Below, in pieces: positions 12,099-24,309 of a stretch of DNA of 64,000 nt. Both the position numbers and the translations under genes were made by a program. Each line of letters opens with the position of its first letter. The stretch's first letter is position 1. Below the pieces are notes generated by a model. It was not told where the DNA came from. It did no database searches and saw only the letters and a list, made by a program, of their open reading frames with translations. The DNA is from Patella vulgata (taxonomy: Eukaryota > Mollusca > Gastropoda > Patellidae), in the NCBI RefSeq assembly GCF_932274485.2, contig NC_065882.2:72019431-72083430 (forward strand), in the 5' to 3' direction.

Positions 12099-13344
12099 AG
12101 AGGTTTTTATTCAAGTGTAAAATACGAAAGTTATATTAAGTTGTACAAAGGATATCTGTGATAAAAAAAAACAAAGACCAACGGTACATGTTATATCTTC
12201 GTTTGATCTATATCTCTGATTTTCCTGTGATGTCATGTGCTTATATTTACCTATTGATCTATAAAAGGTATATAATAACTAACAAGGTGTAGAATGACAG
12301 ATATATAGCAAAACTCATCAGCCCATTTCAATAATTTAATACAAATATATGCCACTTTTGTTGGTCTAAAGTCAACAATTTCGAAATTTCGGGTTGGCTT
12401 CAAAGAGTGGCTTTAATAAGATTATAAACAGAACAATTTGAGGCACCCGAGCAGATATTCGTTTTCCATTTAAAATGTGTAATAGCTGAAAGAGCTGTGG
12501 TTTATAAAGAAGTAACCCATTATGTAACCGCTATCCGATTGTTGGTTGAAAAAATAAATTATCATTATAATACGTTAAATATAATAATTTTGTTTTCTGG
12601 TTGTTAACATGGGTGGCAAAATGGGGATGATATATGAAGCAATGTGTATGGATGTCTTTCAGAGAAGATCATTCTTCTTATTATATTTTTCTCCTAAGAA
12701 TTACAATTCGGATGTATTCCCAAGGTAAAACGGTCATGTAAGCCTGTGTTTTAAATATTATGTTGCACTGTAATTTACTAGACTGGGTTGTAAGTAAGTT
12801 GTGTTCCTTAAACTAAAGATCATGTATGTTTTAGTTCAGGATTTGGTCAGTTGAATATAATGTAATTATATAAGAGATTAATCCTATTTTCATATCATAT
12901 GTTGATCATATAATTGTATAATTTCTAAGTCTGTTTTTCGTTTTAGCTTAATATAAAATCCCCTTACGAAATATAATATTTTCGTTTCAATTATACAAGT
13001 ATATTTTGAACGTAAACATAGACTTAAAACATTTAATAGGTTATGACTTACATACACCTATGCACATGTTCATGTACATGTATGTCATTAAAACATATCT
13101 ACATTGAAGATAACCAGTTTAACAGTAGCAGTTAAAATCATTGGTAAAAATTTGGAAGTAATCAATGTATTTTATATTGAACGGCATTATCTGGAAGTAC
13201 TTGTGTGCTAGAATCTGATTTGATAACATATCATAATTTTATCAACTGGGCTATATAAACACAATTCGACACAAATGAACTAATTAAATTTGATAAACTC
13301 ACATTTGAATATCAGTATTGTTATATTATGTTTATTTTATTTGT
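12099..13344. other. 3' flank of the 10989 gene and intergenic DNA
   Basis: Contains possible polyadenylation hexamers (AATAAA near 12551 is one). No other gene, RNA or clear repeat is visible. Confidence 0.35.
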
Positions 13345-13505
13345 AATGCCGTGAAATGAGGTTTTACGTCCTATTTGTCTGTATCATTTTTTCTAATGAA
13401 GACGGGTATTCGACTTGAAGTGTGCGGTTATTATTGTGTCCAGATAGTGACGCTACGACATACTCTTATTTCGAATGCCAACTGTCAAGGGTTCTTTTAC
13501 GTGAA
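13345..13505 (-). repeat. SINE family B fragment
   Basis: A minus-strand copy of the 3' half of family B, recognised by GTGAAATGAGGTTTTACGTCC, TAATGAAGACGGGTATTCG and GCCAACTGTCAAGGGTTC. Confidence 0.6.
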
Positions 13506-13744
13506 CGCTAAATTGTTTTTTTAATTATACCATTTGTATTATTATTGTTTTAAATATTACAAAGAAGACGTGAATTACGTGGAGTGGTACCCTACAAAGA
13601 GTAAGCATACGTTCGTGCACGATACTCGTCACAGCGAAAGCTTTCCAAGAAAATTATTTTGCCACTATGATATTTCCTTTACCACGGAAGAAATACGCGA
13701 ATAAATCAAACTTTACCATTTAATCCGAGTCCTCAATTGGCGTG

Positions 13745-13950
13745 ATAGGTTGTGGCTGGTCCAGTGGTTTGACGCGTGTGCGTGAAATCACAAGATCTGC
13801 CATGGAGTCGAGCGGCGTGGTTTCGATTCCCCAATTGACCGTGACAAGGAGTGGCGTGCCTGTCCAACCTCGTGGGTTTCTCCGGGTCCTCCGGTTACCC
13901 CCACTGCAAGTGTCCCGGTTTTGATTTGGTGTGAGTATTAAACGTCATAA
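13745..13950 (+). repeat. SINE family A, diverged copy
   Basis: Head with GGCTGGTCCAGTGGTTTGAC and box B-like GGTTTCGATTCCCC, then GCCTGTCCAACCTCGTGGG and TTCTCCGGGTCCTCCGG. The 3' end has decayed. The 60-residue open frame across it is not a gene. Confidence 0.65.
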
Positions 13951-14959
13951 AGTACAATTTGATGTTTGGGCCAAATCAATATGTATATTGGATGTTTCTG
14001 TAATATATATGTAAGATAACGAATATAGCAAAGATGTATATATTGCCTTCAATATTTACTGACTTTCATATATCCGACAAAGGGCAATTCCGAAAACAAT
14101 CTGTAGTTTGAAGAAATAAGTAAACGCATAAAAAGAATAAATTCCCCAGAAAACCACAAATGTATTTGTCTGGCGGCTGTATGGCTCAAATCTTTGGAAT
14201 CCCAAAATAGAAGCTAATGGGTCTAAAACAATATCGTATTAATATAACATGAATCCATATAATGTGATTTATGTTAAATTTTCAAATTTTTTATTATTAT
14301 TTTGCCATTAATAATTACTTCAGTGTTCATTACAAATGACGCCCAAAACCATAAAGTTCATGACTCGTTTATTGCTCTTAAAATGTTCAATATGTCTTAA
14401 ATATTGGATATTAGGATCCCATATTTACACGCTGTGATAACAAAATCAATATTAATTGAAATTGACCAATATTGAATTATAATTCATGTTTTTGATTTCG
14501 AATTTTATGAAAAATATTGATTTTGAGGTTTAGCTCCTTTAAAATGTGGCAGCTATTTCATCTCATTTATTTACAAAAAAAAAAAAATAATTGAATAACA
14601 GTAAACAGATCTATTCATTTATTTCAGCTTATAAAATACGTCAGTTAAATCCGGAATATAAGCTGTACTTAACAATAAATATTTAATAAACGCCTCCTTT
14701 CAATGCAGTACGGTAATTTGATTTTTTCCATTATAAATATTTAATATCTGAACATGAAAAGACGGATTTAATTTAATGTGACATATGGATCTAGGAAGAA
14801 AGGATATAGGATACGAAGTTTTAATCTCATTATGAATGACGTTTGTAATCTAAGTCGTGCGGTTGAAATTAACATAAAATGTGTTGGTGCACAAGTAAGA
14901 GTATTGGAGCTTGTCAAATATTTAACTGTGCTTGGCGGTACTTAAATCTCTTTTTGATA
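13951..14959. other. Intergenic DNA without recognised genes
   Basis: AT-rich. Segments at about 14400-14540 echo 1850-1960 (AATATTGGATATTAGGATCCCA versus a related string) and so probably belong to a dispersed repeat. No gene is supported. Confidence 0.4.
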
Positions 14960-15370
14960 GACAGTGTTGGTGCAGGTTAGATCATAAGGCCTGTCATTGA
15001 GTGGCGGGTTTCGACTGCAGACTTGTACGTGATAAGGAAATTGATCACCTTATTATCCTCGTGGGTTCTTCCGGGTCCGTCGGTTTACTTCAATGCTTTG
15101 GTAGTGAACGCTACACCCCATTCTCGTTCTCACTCTTTTAATGGATAGAGAACTGTTTAATTCACAAATGTATGCCCAAGGCGGAAACTCTAAGGGGTGC
15201 GTTTTCGATCATAAGGTCTTGTTGGTTTTTCACCGAGTCCTTGTCCCCCGACTAACTCCCACTGCTAAGGACCCTACGCGCTAACGATTCATTGGAATAA
15301 AATTGAACCATGTTAGTCACGAAATGACCTAGGATGGATCAAGTAGATGTAAAACCCCACCCACACTCCC
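14960..15370 (+). repeat. Two decayed SINE family A copies in tandem
   Basis: The first copy (about 14960-15125) keeps ATCATAAGGCCTGTCATTGAG and CTCGTGGGTTCTTCCGGGTC. The second (about 15185-15370) keeps TCATAAGGTCTTGTTGG, AATAAAATTGAACCATG and CACGAAATGACCTAGG. Confidence 0.55.
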
Positions 15371-16104
15371 CATCTTGAATCAGTAGAGATATTTTAAAAG
15401 TAGACAATTTATAGCCTACTGTATTATGTATGTATTGTACAGATGACGTGTTTTACGTACAATACTTCCATTGTGAAGCCCTGATTATCTTTAGGGACAA
15501 ATGTATATTAATAGCCTTGTACGTGAGCAATTTTTAAAATTTACTTTCGTTTTTTTTATGTTTCTATATCCGTGTGGGAATCTATATAGACTAGTATAAC
15601 AATGATTTAATTGTACAACCACGCACGTGGTTTAGATGCAGCTTATCAATAATCATACCAGATTAACTACAATCTCTCTGGGATTTATACTATGCCATAT
15701 ACATTTGTATGAGGGTGCTAACATTCGGTAACAACAGACAAATATTAGTTTTATTTACTTACAGATATATTCCCACTATGTGTCATGCATTATGTATCAA
15801 TCGGTTGGAGAATATGCCGGTAAAATATATTGTTAAAAACAATGTTTCAATGTTTGGTTGACCAGGTAGACCCAATCTCCTAAGATTATGTTTTGATACA
15901 TCATAGTGACACCATTAGTGTTGAAATAGAAAAGGAAAGCAGAAATCAGTCTTAACCGAAAGGCAATATTCAGTCAATGAATCCAGTAATACTGATCATT
16001 AGATACTAGTAATTTCATTCGATCGGGGCCTTGTATTTTTGAAAGTACAATATACTACCTCTGCTTTCTGTTCTCAACTTGTGCCGGAGTTTCTCGATCT
16101 CGAC
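15371..16104. other. Intergenic DNA without recognised genes
   Basis: Nothing beyond AT-rich sequence was identified. Confidence 0.35.
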
Positions 16105-16400
16105 AGGGGGGGGGGGGGGGTGAGGGTGTGGATGGACGAATGGTTACCTCGTGTGATTTGTATCATAAGGTCTGTAATTGTGCCAAGTGGCGAGGTTTCG
16201 ATTCCCAGGTTGTACATGACAAGGAATAGGGTCGCCTGTCCAACCTCGTGGGTTTTCTCCGGGTCCTCCGGTTTCCTCCCGCGTTAAAGACACCTATGCG
16301 CAAGCGAATTATTGAAATAAAATTGAACCATGTGTTAGTCCCGGAATGACCTAGTTTGTGTCGAGTGGACGTTAAACCCATCTGGGTAGAAGCGGGCGTT
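16105..16400 (+). repeat. SINE family A, near full length
   Basis: The best-preserved plus-strand copy. After a G run comes box A-like ACGAATGGTTACCTCGTG and box B-like GGTTTCGATTCCC. The body is TCGCCTGTCCAACCTCGTGG, CTCCGGGTCCTCCGGTTTCC, AAAGACACCTATGCGCAAGC, then AAATGACCTAGTTTGTGTC and GTGGACGTTAAACCC. It ends near a (CCAA)n stretch at 16418-16436. Confidence 0.8.
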
Positions 16401-16767
16401 AAGCCCCACAACCCCACCAACCAACCAACCAACCAGTTTAAGGTCGTCATATGATCATTATTAAGTGGCAATCGTTGATTCTTATAAAAAGAAAACTTAT
16501 TTTTAAAACATGAATCATATTTCGCAAGAAATATCAAAGAATATGTTGTTCATACTGTCGGCATTTCATTTAAAACATGTACGAACGTGGAATTGCGACG
16601 TCAATCTAATAATATAGCAATGTACAATCGTCCCAAACAAGAAGACCAACAAGATGAGCAGCGGTTGGAGCCGCGTTCCAGATTTGTTTTCTATATATTA
16701 TATACTTTAGTGTAGTGTGTTTGGTCGTGTAATGCTCAAAATGATGAGAATACCCCCATTAAAACGT

Positions 16768-16931
16768 TGCAGTTAAAGATACATTATTCAAGAGCTAATT
16801 TTGTATAGGCCTTCGACGTTATATACATTATTGATTAGACATTTATTAACATAATCAATTCTCGGTGCCATCGGATGCTCGAGATTTTATCTTGATTAGA
16901 ACGGTTCGGCCATTTAATGATTTAATTTAAA
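16768..16931. mobile_element. Truncated TIR element, family T
   Basis: Starts with GTTAAAGATACATTATTCAA, as the left end of family T does, and shares GCCATCGGATGCTCGAGATT with the copy at 45355-45700. It is cut on the right by the tandem-repeat element that begins at 16932. Confidence 0.5.
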
Positions 16932-17570
16932 GATAGGTTATCAGGCAACGAAGCATACGCCAACAACAGGTAAGTCGTCCAGGCAGTCAACAAGAGTTAT
17001 CGCATATGTTTTCTTTTGTCGGTAATGAGACATTTATAATACACTAAAAATCTAATTAAGAGTAACAACTCATTAAGTAATTATCAGAAAATCATTAGAA
17101 CTTGTTTGGCGTCTAGTTCTGCCCTATGCTAGTGCATCCACAATATTTTCGATCATAACTCCGCCAGTAATTATCAGAAATCCTCGAATATTATATAGGT
17201 GTATGGTCTCATGACCGTAAACACTGTGTATCAATTTAAAATCAATCAGGTGATAACTTTGGTCTCTAGAGCATCCACAACATTTTCAAAGTGATAAAGG
17301 CCCATAACCCTGGCAGTAATAATCGGAAATAAATAGGCTTCTTCGTCTCGTGATCTTAAACACTGGGTATAAATCTAAAGTAAATCAGATATTAAATTTA
17401 GCCTCTAGAGCATTCTAAAGGTTTTTTTTTAAAGTGATCAAGGGCCATAACTCTGGTAGCAGTTACCGGAAATCGTTGAAAATCTCATGGCCTTTAACTC
17501 TGTGCATAAATTTAATCGGATATTAACTTTAGCCTCTAGAGCGTCCACAATCAACATCTTGTCAACACTT
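16932..17570 (+). mobile_element. Pearl-like tandem-repeat element, degenerate copy
   Basis: Begins with GATAGGTTATCAGGCAACG and continues with the same unique 5' region as the element at 22170-23267. Two to three decayed tandem units follow, each carrying the TAGCCTCTAGAGC and AGGGCCATAACTCTGG signatures. The 3' hairpin end is not recognisable. Confidence 0.6.
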
Positions 17571-17632
17571 CAAACAGTGATAACTTTGTTCAGAATAAAG
17601 TACTTTGAATGAATTTTTTAATATAATTCATT

Positions 17633-17770
17633 TGGGAGATAAATACCGACTGTTATTGTCCATTTGATACCGCTTCATGAAAAATTTAAGCGGTATCAAA
17701 TGGACAATAACAGTCCTGTAATTTCTAAATAGTCGGTTTTTATCTCCTAAATCAAATGGACAATAACAGA
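17633..17770. repeat. Nested inverted repeat with perfect 28-bp arms
   Basis: The arms 17648-17675 and 17688-17715 are exact reverse complements (GACTGTTATTGTCCATTTGA... on the left) around a 12-nt loop. Outside them GGAGATAAATACCGAC (about 17635) pairs with GTCGGTTTTTATCTCC (about 17731), and a third copy of the arm core, TCAAATGGACAATAACAG, lies at about 17752-17769. No coding capacity. It may be a hairpin MITE or the result of a replication-slippage inversion. Confidence 0.8.
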
Positions 17771-18136
17771 ATCCAAGAAATTTCCATTTTGGGCTACAGT
17801 TTGCATTATCTCTTTTTGAACTGGTATAGCAAGAATAATATTGTTGTTGGGTTTTTTTCAGTGTCAAATATGTTGACTGTCCAAGGACAATAATTACAGA
17901 CATAGTAGCAGAGAATGAATCCATGTGGCTATAAACAATGTCTTGCCAGTAGATATTCAATAATCTTGTATCATTTAACATAGCTTATTAAAAGTAAACA
18001 AAGAAATAATAAAATAACACTTGATTATTTTATTATAACTGAGTGGCGAGTAAGGGTTGCTAAACAATAAGTAAGTCAGTCAGTCAAATCAACAACAATG
18101 TTATAAGAAACGTGCCCCGTGTACAAGGTCTCGTAT
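17771..18136. other. Intergenic DNA without recognised genes
   Basis: No supported feature. Confidence 0.3.
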
Positions 18137-18680
18137 CTTAAAGGAAAACTTTTATCAAACAATTTAATATTAACTTCCTTTCCAGAACATAAATGCCAAC
18201 TTCACTAATTTGTTCTTAAGTTTATGCTCCTATGTTGTGTACTGCTTACACTTTTATTTTTTTTATTTATCGGTTATTGATAGTGTAGAAGTTAATCTAA
18301 ATCTGTTATACATCACCTCCACCAAATCAAGGGCCTATATCTTAAAGGGCAAATTTAATCAAACAATTTAACATGAACTTCTTGTTTAAATTTATGTTCC
18401 TCTGTTGTGTACTGCTTACAATTTTATTTTTTATTTATCGGTTATTGATCGTTATTAATCTAAATTTGTTATACATCACGTCAATTTCAACCCAAGGGCT
18501 TATAGCTTAAAGGCCAACTTTAATCAAACAATTTAACATGAACTTCATTTTCAGAAAAAAAAGTTGAGCGTCACTAATTCGTTCTTGTTTAAATTAATGC
18601 CCCTCTATTGTGTACAGCTTACATTTCTTTTTTTTATTTATCGGTTATTTATAATCTAAATCGTGTATGCCCAACCCCAA
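18137..18680. repeat. Three imperfect tandem units of about 165-205 bp
   Basis: Units start near 18137, 18341 and 18506 with CTTAAAGG and ATCAAACAATTTAA. Each continues through TGTGTACTGCTTACA (or a close variant) and TTTATTTATCGGTTATT. The middle unit lacks a segment. AT-rich and non-coding. Confidence 0.65.
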
Positions 18681-20136
18681 GGTTAGGTGTTAAGGGCATG
18701 GTTACCATTTCCGACAGTCCATATATAACTAATCCTTGCTTTTGCTATCAATGTTTGGATTTTTTTTTTTTTTTATAAACTGGGTGCATAAAGTCTGCTG
18801 TCATTTCAAAGAACTGTATTTTATTGTTTATTGTTTGGTTTTGATAAGGTGTCACTTTAAAGCTGGTTTCTTTATTTATAATCATAAACTTATGATAGAT
18901 AAGTATCCTAGAAGTTTATTTATCTTAGGCGTGGAACAAAATTTAATTATAGTAAATATACATACTTTAAGAATGTCGATAGTAAGAAAGATATTATTTC
19001 ATTATAAGTACATATAAAAGATAAAATCATAATGGTCAATGATTTACTAATAGTGAAAATTCAATAACTCCACATATGTATACGCGAGAACATGCAATAC
19101 AACTGTATAAGTACATAGTTTACTACTTAATTCATTGCCTTTAAAGGAGAAAGAATAAGACATTTTCGTTCGTTCCTGGAGTTTAACGTCAACTTTCACC
19201 TAGGGTGATATCGCAGACAAGTTATAAAAGACATGTCAATAGTTTGTTTTTATACCAGGAATTGTTCCCCAAGAGCCATGTATCTTGATGTCGTTCTTCT
19301 TCTTCTTGTAGGCGATGGACATGTACGATCGCAATCTGAACAACAGACCTACCTTACTTGCAGAGATGTGAAAAGCTAGTACGACCAGGTTCTTTTTGAA
19401 GGGGTAACGGATCATCGAATGACGGACTTCCATATTTGATACGACGGCACATTTTCAAAATGGAGACAATGACGGAATGTGCAGTTTTATTAATGATTCT
19501 ATTATTTTGCCCCAACTTTATTTTTACTCTAAATGTGATTGCCTAAATATGAAATGCAAGCCCTTAAATATCACCTCAATTAACTGAATCTCAAGTAGAT
19601 GAACAAAAGCTACGTATACACCATTGCTCCTACACAAATCATGCCCTGCATTCTTTTAAATGTATTTCTTATCTGCCTATAATATTTTAAACAATGTACA
19701 TATTTGATAAGAGTATGCTTTTAAATAAATATTGACTGTATTTTTAAGAATAACTTCAGACGAGTTTTTATAACAGTGTGCGTGTTTGCTAGAAATAGAT
19801 ATTATATATAATTTATAGACAGTTTTAAATAGATAGATATCTATATTGACAAAACTTATCTTAATGTACTTGTAGTGCAATAAAAATCACACTTATATAT
19901 ATATTATACATGTACTACTAAATTCCACCGTGGTAAGTGGCTATCTTTACTAAGCTCTATATGTATTTCGCTGTATCTATATCTAGAAGGTGTTAAAACC
20001 AGAACAAAAGGAGTAATATTGTTAAAACGATTTTTTAATTTGCTCACGTTATAAAAATTAAAGTTACAATTTTCATATACATGTATTAGATAATTAATCT
20101 GCATTTATAAAACTGTTCATCTACATTTTCTAGGAG
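18681..20136. other. Intergenic AT-rich DNA
   Basis: Open frames at 18736-19017 and on the opposite strand are low-complexity, hydrophobic translations of T-rich DNA and are not supported as genes. Confidence 0.4.
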
Positions 20137-20335
20137 CCTTGGGGGCTCAGTGGGTAGGTCGCTGGCTCGGTAACCTGGAGTTTCGGGGTTCAATCCTAGT
20201 ATCACCCATGACAGTGTCGGAGAATGGAGGGTCTGATGTGGAACAACGTCTAGTCGTACGTAAATTAAATCTTAACAGTTGTAATTAGAAATAACAGAAG
20301 GCCGTAGCGCATTATGACAGCCTTCTTATACGTCT
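20137..20335 (+). repeat. SINE family B, head-containing copy
   Basis: The tRNA-like head reads GGCTCAGTGGGTAGGTCGC and GGGGTTCAATCC (box B). It is followed by the family B body fragments AACGTCTAGTCGTACG and AGAAGGCCGTAGCGC. It lacks tRNA arm pairing and is not a functional tRNA gene. Confidence 0.6.
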
Positions 20336-22169
20336 GTATTAGATAACTGACCTTTATAGGTTCAAGTATGCCTTCTACAGGTGACGTCACATCACGGGCG
20401 TCCATCATTGGCTCCATGGCGCGTGCATCGTTTACATAAGACGTTGTTTCGTTAACATTTACTCATTTCATATACCAATAACACTAAATAGGAAATAGTT
20501 TTTTTTTATGTAGATATACTTCAAACACCTTTATTTATTTTTTTTTCTAATACTTCAAAAAACAAAAATGTTTTAGGATTTAATTTACAGATGGACAAAA
20601 AATAACATCGCGAGCTCATTAAGCCACACCCATGTCACCCATCCCTCTCGGAGTGATTAGCGGCCTAGCGATTATTCACTACCGGTCAGCGTGGCCCTCG
20701 TAGCACACTGAATGGCTTAATTATGCTTATCGTCATTAGCCCAAATGGCCGGAAAAGCAGGGAGACAAAACTCCATTTGGTTTCATATACATGTCCTATT
20801 AGCCATACGGTCACAGTCACGCATATTAAAATAATAAAGATATAACACGAGATAAGGTCCATGTCGAGACTAAAAAATATGTCCCGATGCGCCATTGATA
20901 GTTGTCGCTAAGAAATTTCTTTCGACTTAATTCGCGTTAATATGTACTTCAGATTGATTATTTTATTTCAGAAAACAAAATCAAAACAGCAAAATAGCCT
21001 AGTTCTATAAAATTTCAATTGCACAAGTATAGTAAATATTGAACATTAAACCATTTATGGCCGGATATTCATGTTTCACATATTATTGTTTGCAATTGAT
21101 TCCTATTGCTTAAAATGGAGCATCACGACTTTAACTATACTTGAACACTATTTTCAAGCAATCGAACAGCAAAGTAGAATTGTTTTGTTAGCATAGATAA
21201 GATTCTCTCAAATGGAAATCTGATGATATACAGAATGATCAAACTGTAGGGTAGGTGAGATTTAACATGTACAGTACGAGGCGTGTGAGACGCACGGTCG
21301 AAAGATTAAGACAATGAGCAGTCAATAGAAAAATCGTGGTAGCATTTTATACTATAGGTTAGTGGGTTGTAGGGGTTGCCGAAAACGTTAAAAGTAAGAC
21401 ATGGTTCACCTATTGCATGTATTTACACGTTGGCGATATACCTTGTTTGTGTATAATTCTATATTGACCTGCATGTGGGCCATCATTGGTACAAAGCACA
21501 AACAATCCCGGGTGTTTTACGGGCTTTTCAAGCACACGGGTACATGGGGACAGGGGCGCCCTTATGGTGCACTTATATGATTTCTCAAAAATACGGGAAA
21601 ATCACAGGTACATGGGACAGGAATATTGTAAAACATTGTGACATAAACTACCTGTGGGGATAATGGATACATGCCAAAAGATTGCGTTTAATTTAGTGTC
21701 AAATGGACTCAATCCGCAAGTACCTGTGAATTTCGCCGGTTTTCCCCGAAGGAATTATTAGTGAGCAGAAATTCGCCCCGTGTATCTATCATTCCTCGTC
21801 CCTTCTGTCAATGGCCGACATCAATATTGTCCTTTAACACGAACATGTTTGATATTAAATATTATATGATTTAGCACCAAATACGAAGAAAAATGAAGAA
21901 GCTTAAAAAATATTGAAAAATATGAAGAAAAAGAAACAACAGAATTGACCTGTAACACAATCATCTGATGAAAATATTGAAGGGTATTGATCATTCCGAC
22001 TTTTTGCTACTCTCGATCACAGGAATCTATGGGCTCTCAGACATACTTTTAGCACATGATTCCCCTAAATTCATGTTTACTTCCCGATCCTTCCGCCCCT
22101 AAATCACGATTTCTCATTAAAACCTGGCAGAAAATGTAAAATCAAAATCTCTTCTTTCCATCTAGATCA
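20336..22169. other. Downstream flank of gene 4, paralogous to the flanks of gene 2
   Basis: About 20800-21340 matches 54460-55070, and about 21345-22160 matches 57840-58370, both in the same orientation (for example GATCAAACTGTAGGGTAGGT at 21238 and 54960). The 55.07-57.84 kb segment holding gene 2 has no counterpart here. About 20450-20650 matches 53820-54010 in the opposite orientation. A decayed family B SINE fragment lies at 20690-20785. The 62-residue open frame at 21475 is not supported. Confidence 0.65.
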
Positions 22170-23267
22170 AAGATAGGTTGCCAGGCAACGAAACATACGC
22201 CCACAGCAGCTAAATTGTCCGGGCAGTCAACAAGTGTTGTCGAATATTTTTACTTCTTTCGGTAATGAAACATTTATAATACACTAAAATCTGATTAAGA
22301 GTAACAACTCATGAAGTAATTATCAGAAACCCATTAGAATTTGTTTGGTTTTTATAAAGTTCTGCCCAATGCTAACGTTTAGTATACAAAACTTTTAATA
22401 TCATGGATTTAGCTGTTCAAGTCATAAAAATTCATTGAAAATCAGTATACTTGTTCGTCTCAAGCTCTTAAACTCTGTGTATCAATATGAAGTCAATCGG
22501 ATGATAACTTTAGCCTCTAGAGCGTCACAAGATTTTTCAAAGTGATCAAGGGCCATAACTGTGACAATAATTATCGAAAATCACTGAAAATGAATAGACT
22601 TATTTGTCTCATGACCTTAAACACTGTGTATAAATTTAAAGTCAATCGGATATTGACTTTAGCCTCTAGAGCGCCCACAAGATTTTTCAAAGTGATCAAG
22701 GGCCATAACTCTGGCAGTAAATATCGAAAATCACTGAAAATGAATAGACTTCATCTCATGACCTTAAACACTGTGTATAAATTTAACGTCAATCGGATAT
22801 TAACTTTAGCCTTTAGAGTGTCCGCAAGATTTTTCCAAGTGATCACGGGCCATAACTCTGGCAGTAATTATCGTAAATCGCTGAAAATCAATAGGCTTCT
22901 TCGTCTCATGACCTTAAGCACCGTGTTTAAATTCAAAGTCAATCGGATATTAACTTTTCCCTCTAGAGCGTCCACAAGATTTTTTGAAGTGATCAAGGGC
23001 CATAACTCTGGCAGTAATTATCGAAAATAAATGAAAATGAATAGACTTTTTCGTCTCATGACAGTAAATATCGAAAATCACTGAAAATGAATAGACTTCA
23101 TCTCATGACCTTAAACACTGTGTATAAATTTAAAGTCAATCGGATATTAACTTTAGCCTCTAGAGCGTCCACAAGCAATTGTGGACGCCAGACCGACGGA
23201 CGGAAGGACGGACGGACAGACGGAGGCGACGACAATATACGACCACATTTCAATGTGGGCGTATAAA
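22170..23267 (+). mobile_element. Pearl-like / Helentron-associated element with tandem-repeat core
   Basis: The boundaries are fixed by the paralogue: 38321-38340 carries the empty site (ATCTAGATCA then AAAAGCC), and here the same flanks enclose about 1.1 kb. The left end is GATAGGTTGCCAGGCAACG followed by ATACGCCCACA; the right end is a hairpin, ATACGACCACATT / AATGTGGGCGTAT, then an A run. ATACGCCCACA is thus repeated in inverted form near both ends. The core has about four tandem units of 147-150 bp, each with CAAGGGCCATAACT, and a TAGAGCGTCCACAAG-type signature. Short subterminal inverted repeats, a tandem-repeat core and a 3' hairpin match the pearl elements of bivalves and the Helentron-associated (HINE/DINE) class. 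No protein is encoded; the 162-residue frame at 22542-23030 is a reading of the repeat. Confidence 0.75.
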
Positions 23268-24309
23268 AAGCCAACCATAATTGCAATGCAAGGCGGGATG
23301 GGGGTGGCGAGAAAGAGGGAAATGTTATATTTATGAATAGCCCCAAGACAGGCGAAAAGTATGCTAATATGTTATTAAACTAGTGCTGAAATCAGTTTGT
23401 GTCGATATATCTATTGTAGTCTGGAGGCTCAGCGCGGGGGGGGGGGGGGGGAAGGGGGTGTCCATCAAATGGGCACAAAACCAGACCCAACTTTTCTAGA
23501 GTAAAATTTTGCGTAGAATACGATGCCGAGTGGTAATCAGTCCGCCGTTGGGGCGTTTCCGAGATATTCGGGGTCAAAGGTCAAATGGGTTCATTTGCAC
23601 TGAAAGTGAATGCGCGGTCATTCTTGTATCATGAAAATAAGCTGAAAATGATCGAAAGTAATCACACTTTCAATAAAAATGTAAACTTGCTAAATATACG
23701 AGCCCGAACCTTATAATCTTAACAGCTGTCTGATGGGTATACTTTGGGGGAGGGTGGGGTGGTGCTCATTTATTGCTTATTCATTATTAGGAGTCCATCG
23801 TTTCTATCATATTATTTGCATTGCACAGAAAGCGAAATCCGGAAGCGGACAGGATTGTGAAGCAATTTAAACCTGTTGTATTTCCTAGTTCATAGAAACG
23901 TACCAGTGTAAATCTCACCAGACTTTCATTTATATCTATGTTGTATATTTATTTTCCGTTTGTTAATAGCAACCACCATCAGAGAGTACAAGCCTTGAAA
24001 ATTCATAATGCAATCTACAAGGGATCGTCATAATTGTAGAAACATGATCTGATCCTCTTGTCTTACATATTCTGTCCTCTAGACATTATTTTTTCCACAG
24101 ATGATAAAAAAACGAAGATTTATGCGGGATGAGCAAATATTGTGTGGGCGTATTTGATTCCCGGGAGCTTGGGTGTAACAGTTTTTAAGATAAAATCATA
24201 TTCCAAAATTATAAGAATAGATGGACAATTCACAAGTTTGTTAATCACTCAATTGATATGAGAACGAAGTGTTCGTGCATAAATCGTGCATGATCACGCA
24301 ATTGATCTT
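23268..24309. other. Intergenic DNA 3' of gene 4, paralogous to 38334-39558
   Basis: Matches the 3' flank of gene 3 closely from 23268-23405 and again from about 23700. The segment at about 23410-23690, with a long G run, has no match there; its start (CCAGACCCAACTTTTCTAGA) reappears inverted at 45735-45800. It is therefore probably a separate insertion. No gene is seen. Confidence 0.5.

Noticed and set aside
18736-19017. 93-residue hydrophobic open frame
   Set aside because: Translation of T-rich DNA with a long poly-Phe stretch. No family and no splice or start support.
20137-20210. Possible tRNA gene
   Set aside because: Box A- and B-like sequences are present, but acceptor and anticodon stems do not pair, and SINE family B body follows. 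It is a SINE head.
22542-23030. 162-residue open frame with an internal 49-50-residue repeat (KGHNSG..YRKSLK)
   Set aside because: It is a reading of the tandem units of the pearl-like element. The same DNA repeat at 30340-30730 and 37400-37740 does not keep the frame.
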